From Spirochaetaceae bacterium (GTDB taxonomy: Bacteria; Spirochaetota; Spirochaetia; SZUA-6; Bin103): a DNA stretch of 55,396 bases. Made by a program: the position numbers and the translations under genes. This document shows, one piece after another, positions 8,767 to 17,729 of the stretch. Numbering within the stretch: position 1 is the first letter of the stretch; each line of letters opens with the position of its first letter. The stretch lies in NCBI GenBank assembly GCA_028820215.1, contig JAPPKD010000204.1:1-55396 (forward strand), in the 5' to 3' direction. Under the pieces are notes generated by a model. The model was given only the letters and a program-made list of their open reading frames with translations. It had not been told where the DNA came from and made no database searches.

Positions 8767-9852
8767 CTACTGCTGCGCCAGGAAGTCGACCAGTTTGGTT
8801 CGTTTCTTGGCGCGGGCGACGTCGAGGGCCGTCTTGCCGGCGTCGTCCCGGCGGCCGACGTCCACCCCGCGCTCCACCAGCAGGCGCACCAGGGGCACTC
8901 CGGCGCCGGAGCTGACCGCCACGTGCAGGGCCGTTTCGCCGCTCTTGCTCATCACCTGGTTCGGGTCGCAGCCGTGGTCCAGGAACCAGGTGACGCCCTG
9001 CAGGCTGCGCATGTTGACCGCGCAGCCGAGCGGGTTGTAGCCGCCGTGGTGGCCGGTGCCGCGCGTACCGTTCATGTCGATGGCGTCGTGGCGCAGCAGC
9101 GACTCCAGCACGTCGAACTGGCCGTCGCAGGCCAAGTGGTTGGGTGTGTCGTCATCGCTCAGGCGAGCGCCTCGCTCAAGCAGCAGGTCGGCGATCGCGC
9201 CGTTGTCGGCCCAGCACGCCTGATCCAGCGCCGTGGCGGGGTCGGCGCCGTGGTGCAGCAGCAGCGACGCCGTGGTCAGGCGGTCCTCGTCGCTGCCCGC
9301 CTTGCAGCGGGCGCAGTAGTGCAGCGGCAGCCAGGAGCCGTCGCGCGAATCGGCATCGGCCTGCGTCGCCGCCTCCGGGGACTCCGCCAGGATGCGGGCG
9401 ACCCGCTCGTGGTCGGCGATCGCGCATGCGGTGTAGAGGTCGAGATCACCCTCGACGCGCTCCAGCAGCACCGGCACGTACTCCGTGCAGCCCATGGCAG
9501 CGACGGTCGCCGCGTCCACCAGGTAGTAGCTGCCGCGCAGCATCGGATCGGCGCCGTGCTCCAGCAGCAGTCGCACCGTCTCGGTGTGGCCGGCCGTCTT
9601 CGGAGCGGTCTTCTTGAACTCCACCGTGCGGTGCAGCGGCCGGTAACGGTGCGCGGTAGGCGCCAGCACGTTGACGTCCGCTCCCTGCTCGATCAGGAAC
9701 TCGGCCACCTCGTCATGACCGCCGTAGCAGGCGTTCATGATCACCTGCCAGTAGCCGGCGGTCTCCGCATCGGCTTTGACCGCCGCCCGTACCGCTTTCA
9801 GGTCGCCCCTGCCGGCGGCTCCCGCCGCGGCCTTCGCCTTCGCCTTGTCCAT
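8767..9852 (-). CDS. Ankyrin-repeat protein, 361 aa
   Basis: The sequence is built of ankyrin repeats of about 33 residues: GHDEVAEFLIEQGADVN, GHTETVRLLLEHGADP, ASLLLHHGADPATALDQA, AIADLLLERGARLSDDDTPN, GETALHVAVSSGAG and DDAGKTALDVARAKKR, for roughly eight or nine repeats with some degenerate ones in the middle. No signal peptide or enzyme domain is seen, so it is probably a cytoplasmic protein-protein interaction module. I start it at the ATG at 9852 (MDKAKAKAAAG); frames upstream of this lack ankyrin character. A TACGCT box lies 7 bases upstream of the ATG. As first gene of the defence run it may be a regulatory or binding partner, but ankyrin proteins are functionally diverse. Confidence 0.88.
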   Translation of the reverse strand: MDKAKAKAAAGAAGRGDLKAVRAAVKADAETAGYWQVIMNACYGGHDEVAEFLIEQGADVNVLAPTAHRYRPLHRTVEFKKTAPKTAGHTETVRLLLEHGADPMLRGSYYLVDAATVAAMGCTEYVPVLLERVEGDLDLYTACAIADHERVARILAESPEAATQADADSRDGSWLPLHYCARCKAGSDEDRLTTASLLLHHGADPATALDQACWADNGAIADLLLERGARLSDDDTPNHLACDGQFDVLESLLRHDAIDMNGTRGTGHHGGYNPLGCAVNMRSLQGVTWFLDHGCDPNQVMSKSGETALHVAVSSGAGVPLVRLLVERGVDVGRRDDAGKTALDVARAKKRTKLVDFLAQQ

Positions 9853-9931
9853 GGCGGCGAGCGTATCAGGGTCGCGGCCAATCCGCGATCTCGTGTTGTT
9901 GAGAAGGCTCCTGTTGGCGCAGGATGGGCGC

Positions 9932-10588
9932 ATGAGCCTGAAGGTCTACGATTTTCACACCGACATCGCCAACGTGCTGGTGACGCCGCAGATCCGCTGC
10001 CGGTTCATGAAGATGGAGGTCGGGCAGGAAGCCGGCGGCCACACCCATGACCTGGGGCAGGAGATCTTCCTGGTGCTGCAGGGGCGGGCGGAGTTCGAGG
10101 TCTCAGGGGAGCGCGCCACCCTGGGGCCGGGCGAGTTCTGCATCGCGCTGGTCGACCAGTACCACAGCGTGCGCAACGTCGGCGACGAGGAGGTGATCAT
10201 GTTCCTGTCGGTCACCCCTCACATCCAGCCGACCCACACGTTCTGGAACGAGGACGGCACCAAGAAGCCGCCGCGGTTCATGCCGGCCGGCAGCTACGAC
10301 GAGCCGGCGGACCGCGACACCCCGACGGCGGAGCTGGCCGAACGCCATACGGCGGCGGCCGCGGCGCTCGCGGAGTCGGCTGCCGCGGCCGGCAACGTCC
10401 AGCAGCAGGAGGCCGACCGCTGCGTGCAGGCGCTGGAGGCCGGGGACCAGCAGGCCGCCGAGGCGGCCCGCGAACGGATGTGGAACGCGGTGTCCGACGT
10501 GCTCGGCCGGGCCATGAAGCTCGGCGACACGTGGAACACGTTCGCCGCCCGCACCGCAGATCCGCCGGCCGGCGCACCGGACGCATGA
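9932..10588 (+). CDS. Cupin-domain protein, 218 aa
   Basis: The first half is a single cupin barrel: GGHTHDLGQEIFLVLQG supplies the first metal-binding motif (HxH with a later Glu) and FCIALVDQYHSVRN the second (His). The second half (about residues 115-210) is an Ala/Glu-rich helical extension unlike ordinary small cupins. Cupins of this type bind metals and act on sugars, sugar acids or as sensors. The gene heads a tightly packed run of sugar genes; its TGA overlaps the next ATG by 4 bp. I chose the ATG at 9932 with AGGA about 7 bases upstream. The substrate is unknown, but context suggests a sugar or sugar-acid handling role. Confidence 0.85.
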   Translation: MSLKVYDFHTDIANVLVTPQIRCRFMKMEVGQEAGGHTHDLGQEIFLVLQGRAEFEVSGERATLGPGEFCIALVDQYHSVRNVGDEEVIMFLSVTPHIQPTHTFWNEDGTKKPPRFMPAGSYDEPADRDTPTAELAERHTAAAAALAESAAAAGNVQQQEADRCVQALEAGDQQAAEAARERMWNAVSDVLGRAMKLGDTWNTFAARTADPPAGAPDA

Positions 10589-11679
10589 GCCGCCTCCGCG
10601 TCGGGGTGGTGGGCTGCGGGGCGATCGCCCAGATCCACCACCTGCCCAACCTCACCGCGCTGCACGAGCACTTCGAGGTGTCCGTGGTGTGTGACGTGTC
10701 GCCCTCGGCTGCCGCTGCTGCCGCGCGCCGCTTCCACGTGCCCGAGCACGTCACCGACTACCGCCGCGTGCTCGACAGCGACGTGGACGCGGTGGTGCTG
10801 TGCCACACCGACCCCAAGACGGAGGCGGCCGTCGCCACCCTGCAGGCCGGCAAGCACCTGTTCATCGAGAAGCCGGTCTGCTTCTCCCTGCAGGAGATGG
10901 ACGCCATGATCGCCGCCCACGGCTCGGGGCTGGTGGCGCAGGCGGCCTACGTGAAGGTGTACGAGCCCGGCTTCGAGCTGGCGCAGCAGGCGGTGGGGCG
11001 CATGGACGACATCCGCTTCGTGCAGATCAATCACCTGCACCCCGACAACCGGCTGCACCTGCAGCAGTTCGACCTGGAACGTTTCGACGATCATCCGGCC
11101 GGCAGCCTGGAAGCGGCCACGGAGGCGCGGCGCGCCGCCTACCGGCAGGCGATCGGCGAGGTGGACGAGGAGCTGGAGCGCGCCTTCGGCCTGCTGACCG
11201 GCAGCATGATCCACGACCTGTACACGCTGCGCGTGATGGTCGGCCGGCCCAGCGACGTGATCGGCGTGGAGATCTGGCGCGAAGGCCGCGCCGTCACCTG
11301 CACCCTGGGATTTCCGAACGGCGCCCGCTGCGTCGCCACCTGGATCGACCTGCCCGACCTGTGGGACTTCTACGAGACCCTGGAGATCTACGGCGACGCA
11401 CAGCGCGTCCTGCTCTCCTACCCGACCGGGTTCGCGCGCGGTATCCCCTGCACGCTCACGGTGCAGGGCAGCGACGAGGAGGGCAGGGCCTACCGTAGCG
11501 AGCCGGCGGTCGACTGGGAGAGCGCCTTCGCCCGTGAGCTCCGCCACTTCCACGCGAGCGTGGTCGACGGCGTCCCCAACCGCACGCCGCTGGCCGACGC
11601 CCGCCACGACGTGAGCCTCATCATCGACATCGTCCGCCGCTATCAGGCGTCGGCGGGCACCGGAGCACCCGCATGCTGA
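10585..11679 (+). CDS. Gfo/Idh/MocA family oxidoreductase, 364 aa
   Basis: The N-terminus LRVGVVGCGAIAQIHHLPN is a Rossmann NAD(P)-binding motif, followed by the family signature HLFIEKPVCFSLQEMD with the catalytic-region Glu-Lys-Pro. The C-terminal half is the alpha/beta substrate domain. These enzymes oxidise or reduce a hydroxyl on sugars, inositols or their derivatives. It starts inside the cupin stop codon (ATGA) and overlaps the mutarotase gene by 7 bp, so all are cotranscribed and coupled. The substrate is not readable from sequence; the neighbouring FucU-like mutarotase and lactonase point to an aldose or its oxidation product. Confidence 0.92.
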   Translation: MSRLRVGVVGCGAIAQIHHLPNLTALHEHFEVSVVCDVSPSAAAAAARRFHVPEHVTDYRRVLDSDVDAVVLCHTDPKTEAAVATLQAGKHLFIEKPVCFSLQEMDAMIAAHGSGLVAQAAYVKVYEPGFELAQQAVGRMDDIRFVQINHLHPDNRLHLQQFDLERFDDHPAGSLEAATEARRAAYRQAIGEVDEELERAFGLLTGSMIHDLYTLRVMVGRPSDVIGVEIWREGRAVTCTLGFPNGARCVATWIDLPDLWDFYETLEIYGDAQRVLLSYPTGFARGIPCTLTVQGSDEEGRAYRSEPAVDWESAFARELRHFHASVVDGVPNRTPLADARHDVSLIIDIVRRYQASAGTGAPAC

Positions 11680-12122
11680 AGACCTCCCTGATCCATCCGG
11701 ACATCCTGCGCGCGCTCGGGCGCGCCGGCCACGGGTCGCAGATCCTCATCGCCGACGGCAACTACCCTGCCGGCACCACGCTCGGCCCCAACGCGGAGCT
11801 GGTGAGCCTGAACCTGGCGCCCGGCATCGTCACCGCGACGCAGGTGCTCGAAGCCGTAGCGTCGGCGGTGCCGATCGAGGCGGCCGCGGTGATGCAGACC
11901 CTCAAGGACGGTCCGTATGCGCTGGCGGAGCCACCGCCGATCTGGGCGGAGTTCAGCGCCATCCTGGCCGCGGCCGGCTTCAACGGCGAGCTCGAGGAGA
12001 TCGAGCGCTTCGCCTTCTACCAGGCGGGACGCGGCCCCGAGGTGGCGCTTACCGTTGCCACCGCCGAGCAGCGCATCTACGCCAACATCCTGCTGACCAT
12101 CGGCGTCGTCAAGCCGGACTGA
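11673..12122 (+). CDS. RbsD/FucU family sugar mutarotase, 149 aa
   Basis: The start LIHPDILRALGRAGHGSQ and then ILIADGNYPAGTTL match the FucU branch of the RbsD/FucU family (GHG with the invariant His, and IADxNYPA). These cytoplasmic decamers interconvert alpha and beta anomers of fucose or ribose, supplying the anomer that the next enzyme needs. Length is normal for the family. It sits between a sugar dehydrogenase and an SMP-30 lactonase, where an anomerase for the incoming aldose makes sense. The ATG at 11673 overlaps the previous gene by 7 bp. Confidence 0.9.
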   Translation: MLKTSLIHPDILRALGRAGHGSQILIADGNYPAGTTLGPNAELVSLNLAPGIVTATQVLEAVASAVPIEAAAVMQTLKDGPYALAEPPPIWAEFSAILAAAGFNGELEEIERFAFYQAGRGPEVALTVATAEQRIYANILLTIGVVKPD

Positions 12123-12133
12123 GGGGACGGACC

Positions 12134-13114
12134 ATGGCTACCACCACATCGCCGATCGACGGCCGCGACTGGAGCGCCCCAGGCCCCTATCCCGACCCGG
12201 CGATCGAGGTGCTCGATCCGCGCTTCGCGTCCTTCAAGCTCAACAACACCGCCGTGGAGCGGCTGTTCACCGGCGCGCGCTGGGCCGAGGGGCCGGTCTG
12301 GTTCGGCGACCACGGCTGCCTGCTGTTCAGCGATATCCCCAACAACCGGATCCTGCGTTTCGACGCGGCCGGCGGCGGCGTGAGCGAGTTCCGGCGCCCT
12401 TCCAACAACACCAACGGCCACTGCCGCGACGCGCAGGGCCGGCTGCTGTCCTGCGAGCACGACACCCGCCGGGTGACCCGCACCGAGCACGACGGCACGG
12501 TGACCGTGCTGCTGGACCGCTTCGACGGCAAGCCGCTGAACGCGCCCAACGACATCTGCACGCACCCGGACGGGTCGATCTGGTTCACCGATCCCGGCTA
12601 CGGGACGCTGTTCCAGTACGAGGGCCACTGGGCCGACCACGAGCTGCCGGCCCGCGTCTACCGGCTCGACCCCGCAACCGGGCACGCGACGGTGGCCGTG
12701 GACGACATGGTGATGCCCAACGGCCTGTGCTTCTCGCCCGATCACGCCCGCCTCTACGTGGTGGAGACCGGGGCCTCGCATCACCCCGGCTGCCCGCGCG
12801 TGATTTACGTCTACGACCTGGAGGGCGGCCGGCCGCGCCGGCAGCGGGTGTTCGCCGACATGCAGCCGGGCACCTCCGACGGGGTACGCGCCGACATCCA
12901 CGGCAACCTGTGGGCCGCCGCGGGCTGGGGCGGCCCCGGCTTCGACGGCGTGCACTGCTTCTCCCCCGAGGGCGAACTCCTCGGCCGCATCCACCTGCCG
13001 GAACCGTGCGCGAACCTCTGTTTCGGCGGAGTGAAGAAGAACCGCCTGTTCATGGCCGCCAGCCAGTCGCTGTACGCCGTCTACCTGGAGACCGTCGGGG
13101 CGCAGACCCCGTGA
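12134..13114 (+). CDS. SMP-30/gluconolactonase family protein, 326 aa
   Basis: A six-bladed propeller lactonase: ARWAEGPVWF near residue 55 provides the metal-binding Glu, LNAPNDICTHPDGSIWFTDPGYG the Asn and substrate region, and TSDGVRADIHGNLW the catalytic Asp region. Members hydrolyse sugar lactones to aldonic acids with a divalent metal. No signal peptide is seen, so it should be cytoplasmic. With a mutarotase upstream and aldose-oxidising enzymes nearby it fits the lactone-opening step of a non-phosphorylating sugar oxidation route. Its TGA overlaps the GTG start of the next gene. The strong start is ATG 12134, preceded by GAGGGGACGG. Confidence 0.93.
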   Translation: MATTTSPIDGRDWSAPGPYPDPAIEVLDPRFASFKLNNTAVERLFTGARWAEGPVWFGDHGCLLFSDIPNNRILRFDAAGGGVSEFRRPSNNTNGHCRDAQGRLLSCEHDTRRVTRTEHDGTVTVLLDRFDGKPLNAPNDICTHPDGSIWFTDPGYGTLFQYEGHWADHELPARVYRLDPATGHATVAVDDMVMPNGLCFSPDHARLYVVETGASHHPGCPRVIYVYDLEGGRPRRQRVFADMQPGTSDGVRADIHGNLWAAAGWGGPGFDGVHCFSPEGELLGRIHLPEPCANLCFGGVKKNRLFMAASQSLYAVYLETVGAQTP

Positions 13115-13848
13115 CGCCCGCCCCGTCCGACCGGCACCCGGAGCCGTTCCGCGTGCTGGTGACGCTGGGGGAGAGCACCACCGCCGGCGGCTGGAGCTCC
13201 GTCAGGGAGCGTTGCTGGGCCTCGGTGCTGGCCGCGCTGATCAGCGACTTCCAGGACGAGCCGGTGCGGCTGGTCAACGCCGGCATCGGCGCCAACGTGA
13301 TCTCCGACCGGGTCCCGGTCTATCCCCACTCCGGCAGGCCGGCCGCCAGCGAGCGGGTCGGCAAGCACGTGATCGACCACGCGCCCGACCTGCTGGTGGT
13401 CTCCTACGGCCTCAACGACGCGCGCGGCGGCACGCCGGCGGAGCTGTTCCGCGCCGAGCTGCGGTCGCTGATCGCCGCGGTCAGGCAGGGCTGCGATCCG
13501 CTGATCGTCCTGCTCGGCCCCTATTTCATGACCGCGTTCCGCGGCCACGCCCACTTCGACCACGCCGACCTGCAGGTGTTCGAGTGCTTCAACCTGGTCA
13601 CGGAACAGGTGGCGCGGGAGACGGACTGCCTGTTCTGCGACGTCCTGCACGCCTACGGCGGATCGCCGTGGATGGTCCACGAAGACGGCGTGCACGCCAA
13701 CGACCTCGGCCACCGGCTGGTCGCGCACCGGGTCTTCGAGACCCTGGCGCAGCACTGTTCCGGCTTGGCCGTGCGCACCAGGCGCCTGGAGCGCGAGAGC
13801 GAGCGCTGGCGGGACGAGTCGACGCTCAGGGCGGACTACGGGCACTGA
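13111..13848 (+). CDS. SGNH/GDSL-family hydrolase, 245 aa
   Basis: The protein carries the SGNH blocks: VTLGESTTAGG with the nucleophile Ser22 in a GES variant of GDS, GIGANVISDR (block II Gly-x-Asn), SYGLNDARG (block III Gly-x-Asn-Asp) and DGVHANDLGH (Asp192 and His195). Such enzymes are esterases acting on acylated sugars or lipids. No signal peptide is seen. The GTG at 13111 overlaps the lactonase stop (GTGA), so it is translated with the sugar cluster and may remove acyl groups from incoming sugars; that role is inferred from position. Confidence 0.9.
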   Translation: MTPAPSDRHPEPFRVLVTLGESTTAGGWSSVRERCWASVLAALISDFQDEPVRLVNAGIGANVISDRVPVYPHSGRPAASERVGKHVIDHAPDLLVVSYGLNDARGGTPAELFRAELRSLIAAVRQGCDPLIVLLGPYFMTAFRGHAHFDHADLQVFECFNLVTEQVARETDCLFCDVLHAYGGSPWMVHEDGVHANDLGHRLVAHRVFETLAQHCSGLAVRTRRLERESERWRDESTLRADYGH

Positions 13849-13873
13849 CCGTGGCCGATTCACTACGACGACA

Positions 13874-14407
13874 GTGAGAGCCCCCGCGCCTGGCCGCCGA
13901 GCGCGTCTGCTGATAGACGGGTGCAAGGTGGCGCGCAATGCCGAGGGATGGCTCGTGGCTGCGCCAAGGCACGTGTTCGTTCGCGACTGGAAGGAACAGG
14001 AAACGTTCCTTGAAGTCAGCGTCGAGCATCCAGGTATTCGCGAGAGTTTCCCCGTACCCTTGAGAAGAGGTCCCCGCGGCTATCTTGTCGCCGGACTGAG
14101 CCTTCCGGAGCGTGGCCCATTCGGTTTGGCGCGCGTTTCCGTACACATGAGGTACCATCGAAGCAAACCACTCGCCGGGTGCACCTTCTGGTATTGGCCG
14201 AGCCTGAGGGGGCTGCGCGGTTGCGTCTTCGATGCGGCCTGCCCGCCCGGGAATCTTGCGGAAGCACATCTTGACCATATCAACAGAACGAACGGGCGGA
14301 TTTCGCTGTCGGCGGACGCGTCGCATATGTGCCGCCTGGCTTTCGAGGTTGACGGAAGGATCATCTCCTTCCTTCTCCGAGGAGGTCGTGCGATTGAGGC
14401 CAAGTAA
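13874..14407 (+). CDS. Unrecognised protein or gene remnant, 177 aa
   Basis: The frame starts at GTG 13874 without a clear ribosome binding site and encodes an apparently folded, beta-rich protein: PRHVFVRDWKEQ, RGPRGYLVAGLSLP, CTFWYWPSLRGLRG and NLAEAHLDHINR look like conserved patches rather than random sequence. I cannot assign a family. The first recognisable strand begins almost at the start, as if an upstream domain were missing, so it may be the surviving part of a larger protein. Base composition is lower in G+C than the flanking sugar genes, a sign of separate origin. It follows the SGNH gene by 25 bp. Confidence 0.6.
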   Translation: MRAPAPGRRARLLIDGCKVARNAEGWLVAAPRHVFVRDWKEQETFLEVSVEHPGIRESFPVPLRRGPRGYLVAGLSLPERGPFGLARVSVHMRYHRSKPLAGCTFWYWPSLRGLRGCVFDAACPPGNLAEAHLDHINRTNGRISLSADASHMCRLAFEVDGRIISFLLRGGRAIEAK

Positions 14408-14485
14408 GGGTCCCGCGCCGCACTCATCGCCTCGACATCGCAGCCCCGACCGGGCACTCTCGGTGGCGTAGGCAAGGAGGAACGA

Positions 14486-15490
14486 ATGGACCCGCTGCAG
14501 CGCGTACGGCTCGGAACGACGGAATTGGAGGTGACCAGGGTGAGCCTGGGCTGCGCGCCGATCGGCGGCCTCTACAGCAACATTCCCGACGAGCAGGCGA
14601 CCCAGGTCGTACGCACGGCGCTGGAGGCCGGCATCAACTTCATCGATACCGCCGCGCTGTACGGGGCCGGCACCAGCGAGCGGCGGGTCGGCGCCGCGCT
14701 GCGCGGCGTGGCGCGCGACAGCTACGTGCTGGCGACCAAGGTCGGCTGGCGCTTCGAGCACGTGCCGGGACCCAGCGGATTCTCCGAGTACTGGGACAGC
14801 CCCGGCGCCTGGATGCTCGAGTGCCACAACGACTACAGCGCCGACTGGGTCGAGCGGTCGCTGGAGAACAGTCTGACCCGGCTGGGCATCGACCGCCTGG
14901 ACGTCGTCCACATCCATGATCCGGACGAGCACTTCGCGGAAGTGATGGACGGCGCCTACCCGGTGCTGGACCGGCTGCGCTCGCAGGGCGTCATCGGCGC
15001 GGTCGGCGCCGGCATGAACCAGAGCGAAATGCCGGCGCGCCTGGCGCGCGCCGGCGACTTCGACTGCTTCCTGCTGGCCGGCCGCTACACGATCCTGGAG
15101 CAGGGGGCGCTGGACGAGCTGCTGCCGCTGTGCCTGGAGAAGGACATCAGCATCATCGCCGGCGGCACCTACAACTCGGGCATCCTGGCCACCGGCTCCC
15201 AGGGCGGCCCCGACGGCGCGCGCTACGACTACATGGAGGCGCCGCCGGAGATCGTGGCCAAGGTACGGGGACTCGAGGAGGCTGCCGCGAACCACGCGGT
15301 CGACCTGCGCGCCGCCGCCAGCCAGTTCGCGCTGGCCCACCCGGCGGTCGCCTGCATCGTGCCGGGCACGCGCCGGCCGGAGCGGGTGCTGGACAACCTG
15401 GAGCTGGTGCGCGCGGAGATCCCCTCCGCGTTCTGGGACGAGCTGCGCGACCGCGAGCTGATCCGGTCCGACGCGCCGGTTCCGGGCTGA
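14486..15490 (+). CDS. Aldo/keto reductase, D-threo-aldose/L-fucose 1-dehydrogenase-like, 334 aa
   Basis: A (beta/alpha)8 aldo/keto reductase with the usual catalytic segments: FIDTAALYGAGTSE (Asp and Tyr), LATKVGWRF (Lys) and VVHIHDPDE (His region), and a C-terminal NAD(P) phosphate site VPGTRRPERV. The pattern GCAPIGGLYSNIPDEQA resembles the D-threo-aldose 1-dehydrogenase branch, which oxidises L-fucose and related sugars at C1 to lactones. That fits the FucU-like mutarotase and SMP-30 lactonase just upstream. AAGGAGGAACGA directly before the ATG is a near-perfect ribosome binding site. The exact sugar is inferred. Confidence 0.9.
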   Translation: MDPLQRVRLGTTELEVTRVSLGCAPIGGLYSNIPDEQATQVVRTALEAGINFIDTAALYGAGTSERRVGAALRGVARDSYVLATKVGWRFEHVPGPSGFSEYWDSPGAWMLECHNDYSADWVERSLENSLTRLGIDRLDVVHIHDPDEHFAEVMDGAYPVLDRLRSQGVIGAVGAGMNQSEMPARLARAGDFDCFLLAGRYTILEQGALDELLPLCLEKDISIIAGGTYNSGILATGSQGGPDGARYDYMEAPPEIVAKVRGLEEAAANHAVDLRAAASQFALAHPAVACIVPGTRRPERVLDNLELVRAEIPSAFWDELRDRELIRSDAPVPG

Positions 15491-15528
15491 CGCACAGGCT
15501 CCGCCGACGCGGTGACCCTGCCTGACGC

Positions 15529-17517
15529 TCAGGCGGAGCCGGTGCCGTTGCGCGCCGCCGAGCCCACCAGCTCCGCGAACTCCGCCGCTTCGACCACCTC
15601 GGTCTCCAGCAGGCGCGCGGCGACCGACTCCAGCGCCGGGCGCTGCTCGCGCAACAGGTCCAGCACCGTCTGGTAGCGCTCGGCGATGGTCCGCGCGGTC
15701 TCCTCGTCGATGTACTGCTGCGTGGACTCGGAGTACTCGCGGTTGACCACGTGGCCGGCCTGGCCGAGCAGCGGGCTCTCCTGGCGGTAGGGCAGGCGCA
15801 CGTTGGCGAACTTCTCGCTCATGCCGTAGTCGGTGACCATCCGCTTGGCCATGTCGGTCGCGCGGTCCAGGTCGTTGGCGGCGCCGGTGGAGATCTCGCC
15901 GAACACGACCTCTTCAGCCCCGCGGCCGCCGAGCAGCACGTCGACCCGTCCCAGAATGTCGCTCTCGGTGAGCAGGAAGCGGTCCTCGGCAGGGGTCTGC
16001 ATGGTGTAGCCGAGCGCGCCCATGCCGCGCGGCACGATGGAGATCTTGCGCACCGGATCGGCGTCCGGCGTGTGATGGGCGACCAGCGCGTGCCCGGCTT
16101 CGTGATAGGCGACGATCCGCTTTTCCTTGGGGTTGAGCACCCGGCTGCGCTTCTCCAGCCCGGCGACCACCTTGTCGATCGCTTCGCTGAAGTCGGCCTG
16201 CGTGACCGTCTTGCGGCGCGCGCGCACCGCCAGCAGCGCCGCCTCGTTGACGATGTTGGCAAGGTCGGCGCCGGCGAAACCGGGGGTGGCGCGCGCCACC
16301 TCGTGCAGGTCGACCTCCGGCGCCAGCTTCACCTGCGCGCTGTGGATCTTCAGGATCGCCTCACGGCCCGACAGGTCGGGCTTGTCCACCAGCACCTGCC
16401 GGTCGAAGCGCCCGGGCCGCAGCAGCGCGGCGTCCAGCACCTCCGGCCGGTTGGTGGCGCCCAGGATGATCACCCCGGAGCGCGCGTCGAAGCCGTCCAT
16501 CTCCACGAGGAGCTGGTTGAGGGTCTGCTCGCGCTCGTCGTTGCCGCCGGCGATGGCCACGCCGCGGCTCTTGCCGATGGCGTCCAGCTCGTCGATGAAG
16601 ATGATGCAGGGCGACTTCTCGCGCGCCTGCTTGAACAGGTCGCGCACGCGCGCGGCGCCCACGCCGACGAACATCTCCACGAAGTCGGCGCCGTTGAGGC
16701 GGAAGAAGGTGACCTCGGCCTCGCCTGCCACCGCCCGCGCCAGCAGCGTCTTGCCGGTGCCCGGCGCCCCCACCAGCAGCACGCCCTTGGGGATCTTGCC
16801 GCCGATCTCGACGTAGCGGTCCGGGTTCTTGAGGAAGTCGACCACTTCCTCCAGCTCGGCCTTGGCCTCGTCCGCGCCGGCGACGTCCGCGAAGCGCACG
16901 CCGGTCTCACCCTCGGCCACCACCTGGGCGCGCGACTTTCCGAACGCCATCACGTTGGAGCCCATCGAGCCGAGCCGTTTGAACATGAAGCGCCATACCA
17001 GGAACATCAGCCCGAGCGGGATCACCCACTGCAGCACCAGCCCCAGCAGCGGGCGGTTGCCGCGCGGGACGGCGTAGTACTGGACGCCCTGCTGGTCGAG
17101 CAGCTCCACGAACCCGGGGTCGTCGACCCGCACGGCGCGCCACTCCTGAATGTTCGAGGGGCTCGCGGCACCCGAGTCCTGCAGGCGCGTCAATTCCTGC
17201 TCGGTGACGTTGTAGCCTATGTACTGGTCCTCGGTGATGCGCACGCGCTTGATCTGCCCGTTGCTGACGAGGGCCTTGAACGTGCTGTACTCCACCATCG
17301 ACGCGCCCTGCTGGCTGGAGAACAGCGAGTTGAGCAGAAGCAGCGCGGCGGCGGCGATGACGATGTACCACAGCGAGAAGCGGAACTGACCGCGGCTCGG
17401 CGGCTTGAGGAGTGGCGGCTCCTCCTGAGGACCACCGTCGGACTTCGGGGTCTGCCGAAGCCGCCACTGGCCGTTGCCGGCCGGCGTCGGGCGACCGCGT
17501 TCGTCTGGGTCGGTCAT
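15529..17517 (-). CDS. ftsH: ATP-dependent zinc metalloprotease FtsH, 662 aa
   Basis: Membrane-anchored AAA+ protease. A short Pro-rich N-terminus is followed by a membrane segment ([20 protein letters not shown]), a periplasmic or extracytoplasmic domain, a second membrane segment ([20 protein letters not shown]), the AAA domain with Walker A GAPGTGKT at 250-257 and second-region SRH, and the zinc protease motif HEAGH at 472-476. It degrades membrane and regulatory proteins as a hexamer. The ATG at 17517 is preceded by GGAGGCGCAACC; longer frames upstream are not needed. Length is normal. It is transcribed alone, convergent with the aldo/keto reductase. Confidence 0.97.
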   Translation of the reverse strand: MTDPDERGRPTPAGNGQWRLRQTPKSDGGPQEEPPLLKPPSRGQFRFSLWYIVIAAAALLLLNSLFSSQQGASMVEYSTFKALVSNGQIKRVRITEDQYIGYNVTEQELTRLQDSGAASPSNIQEWRAVRVDDPGFVELLDQQGVQYYAVPRGNRPLLGLVLQWVIPLGLMFLVWRFMFKRLGSMGSNVMAFGKSRAQVVAEGETGVRFADVAGADEAKAELEEVVDFLKNPDRYVEIGGKIPKGVLLVGAPGTGKTLLARAVAGEAEVTFFRLNGADFVEMFVGVGAARVRDLFKQAREKSPCIIFIDELDAIGKSRGVAIAGGNDEREQTLNQLLVEMDGFDARSGVIILGATNRPEVLDAALLRPGRFDRQVLVDKPDLSGREAILKIHSAQVKLAPEVDLHEVARATPGFAGADLANIVNEAALLAVRARRKTVTQADFSEAIDKVVAGLEKRSRVLNPKEKRIVAYHEAGHALVAHHTPDADPVRKISIVPRGMGALGYTMQTPAEDRFLLTESDILGRVDVLLGGRGAEEVVFGEISTGAANDLDRATDMAKRMVTDYGMSEKFANVRLPYRQESPLLGQAGHVVNREYSESTQQYIDEETARTIAERYQTVLDLLREQRPALESVAARLLETEVVEAAEFAELVGSAARNGTGSA

Positions 17518-17570
17518 GGTTGCGCCTCCATCCTCAAGGTAGTGACGCCCAGGATCGGCGGTCCAGGCAA

Positions 17571-17600
17571 TTGACAGGCCCGGCGGGTACCGGGTAAAAA
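17571..17600 (+). promoter_or_regulatory. Candidate sigma-70-type promoter of a small transcription unit
   Basis: TTGACA at 17571-17576, an 18-base spacer, and TAAAAA at 17595-17600 (4 of 6 matches to TATAAT). Transcription would start near 17607 and run towards the short ORF and terminator downstream. It lies just upstream of ftsH on the opposite strand. Confidence 0.4.
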
Positions 17601-17729
17601 GAGTTGTCGGTCCGGTCAATGTCGCCGTTGGCGGCACCCGGGCCAGGCCGCTCGGATGGGGCCCCATCCGGGTGGGGCGTCCGGACGCCCGTGCCAACGA
17701 GACTCTTGCAGTAAGGAGGTAGTTGAGCG

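Noticed and set aside
15751..17574. Long plus-strand frame opposite ftsH
   Set aside because: Antisense of a highly conserved gene; composition is His, Ala, Val and Gly rich with no motif. Typical shadow frame.
17662..17669. CCCCATCC resembling a heat-shock sigma-32 -10 box before ftsH
   Set aside because: It is part of a perfect palindrome and no CTTGAA-like -35 box lies at the right distance on the ftsH strand.
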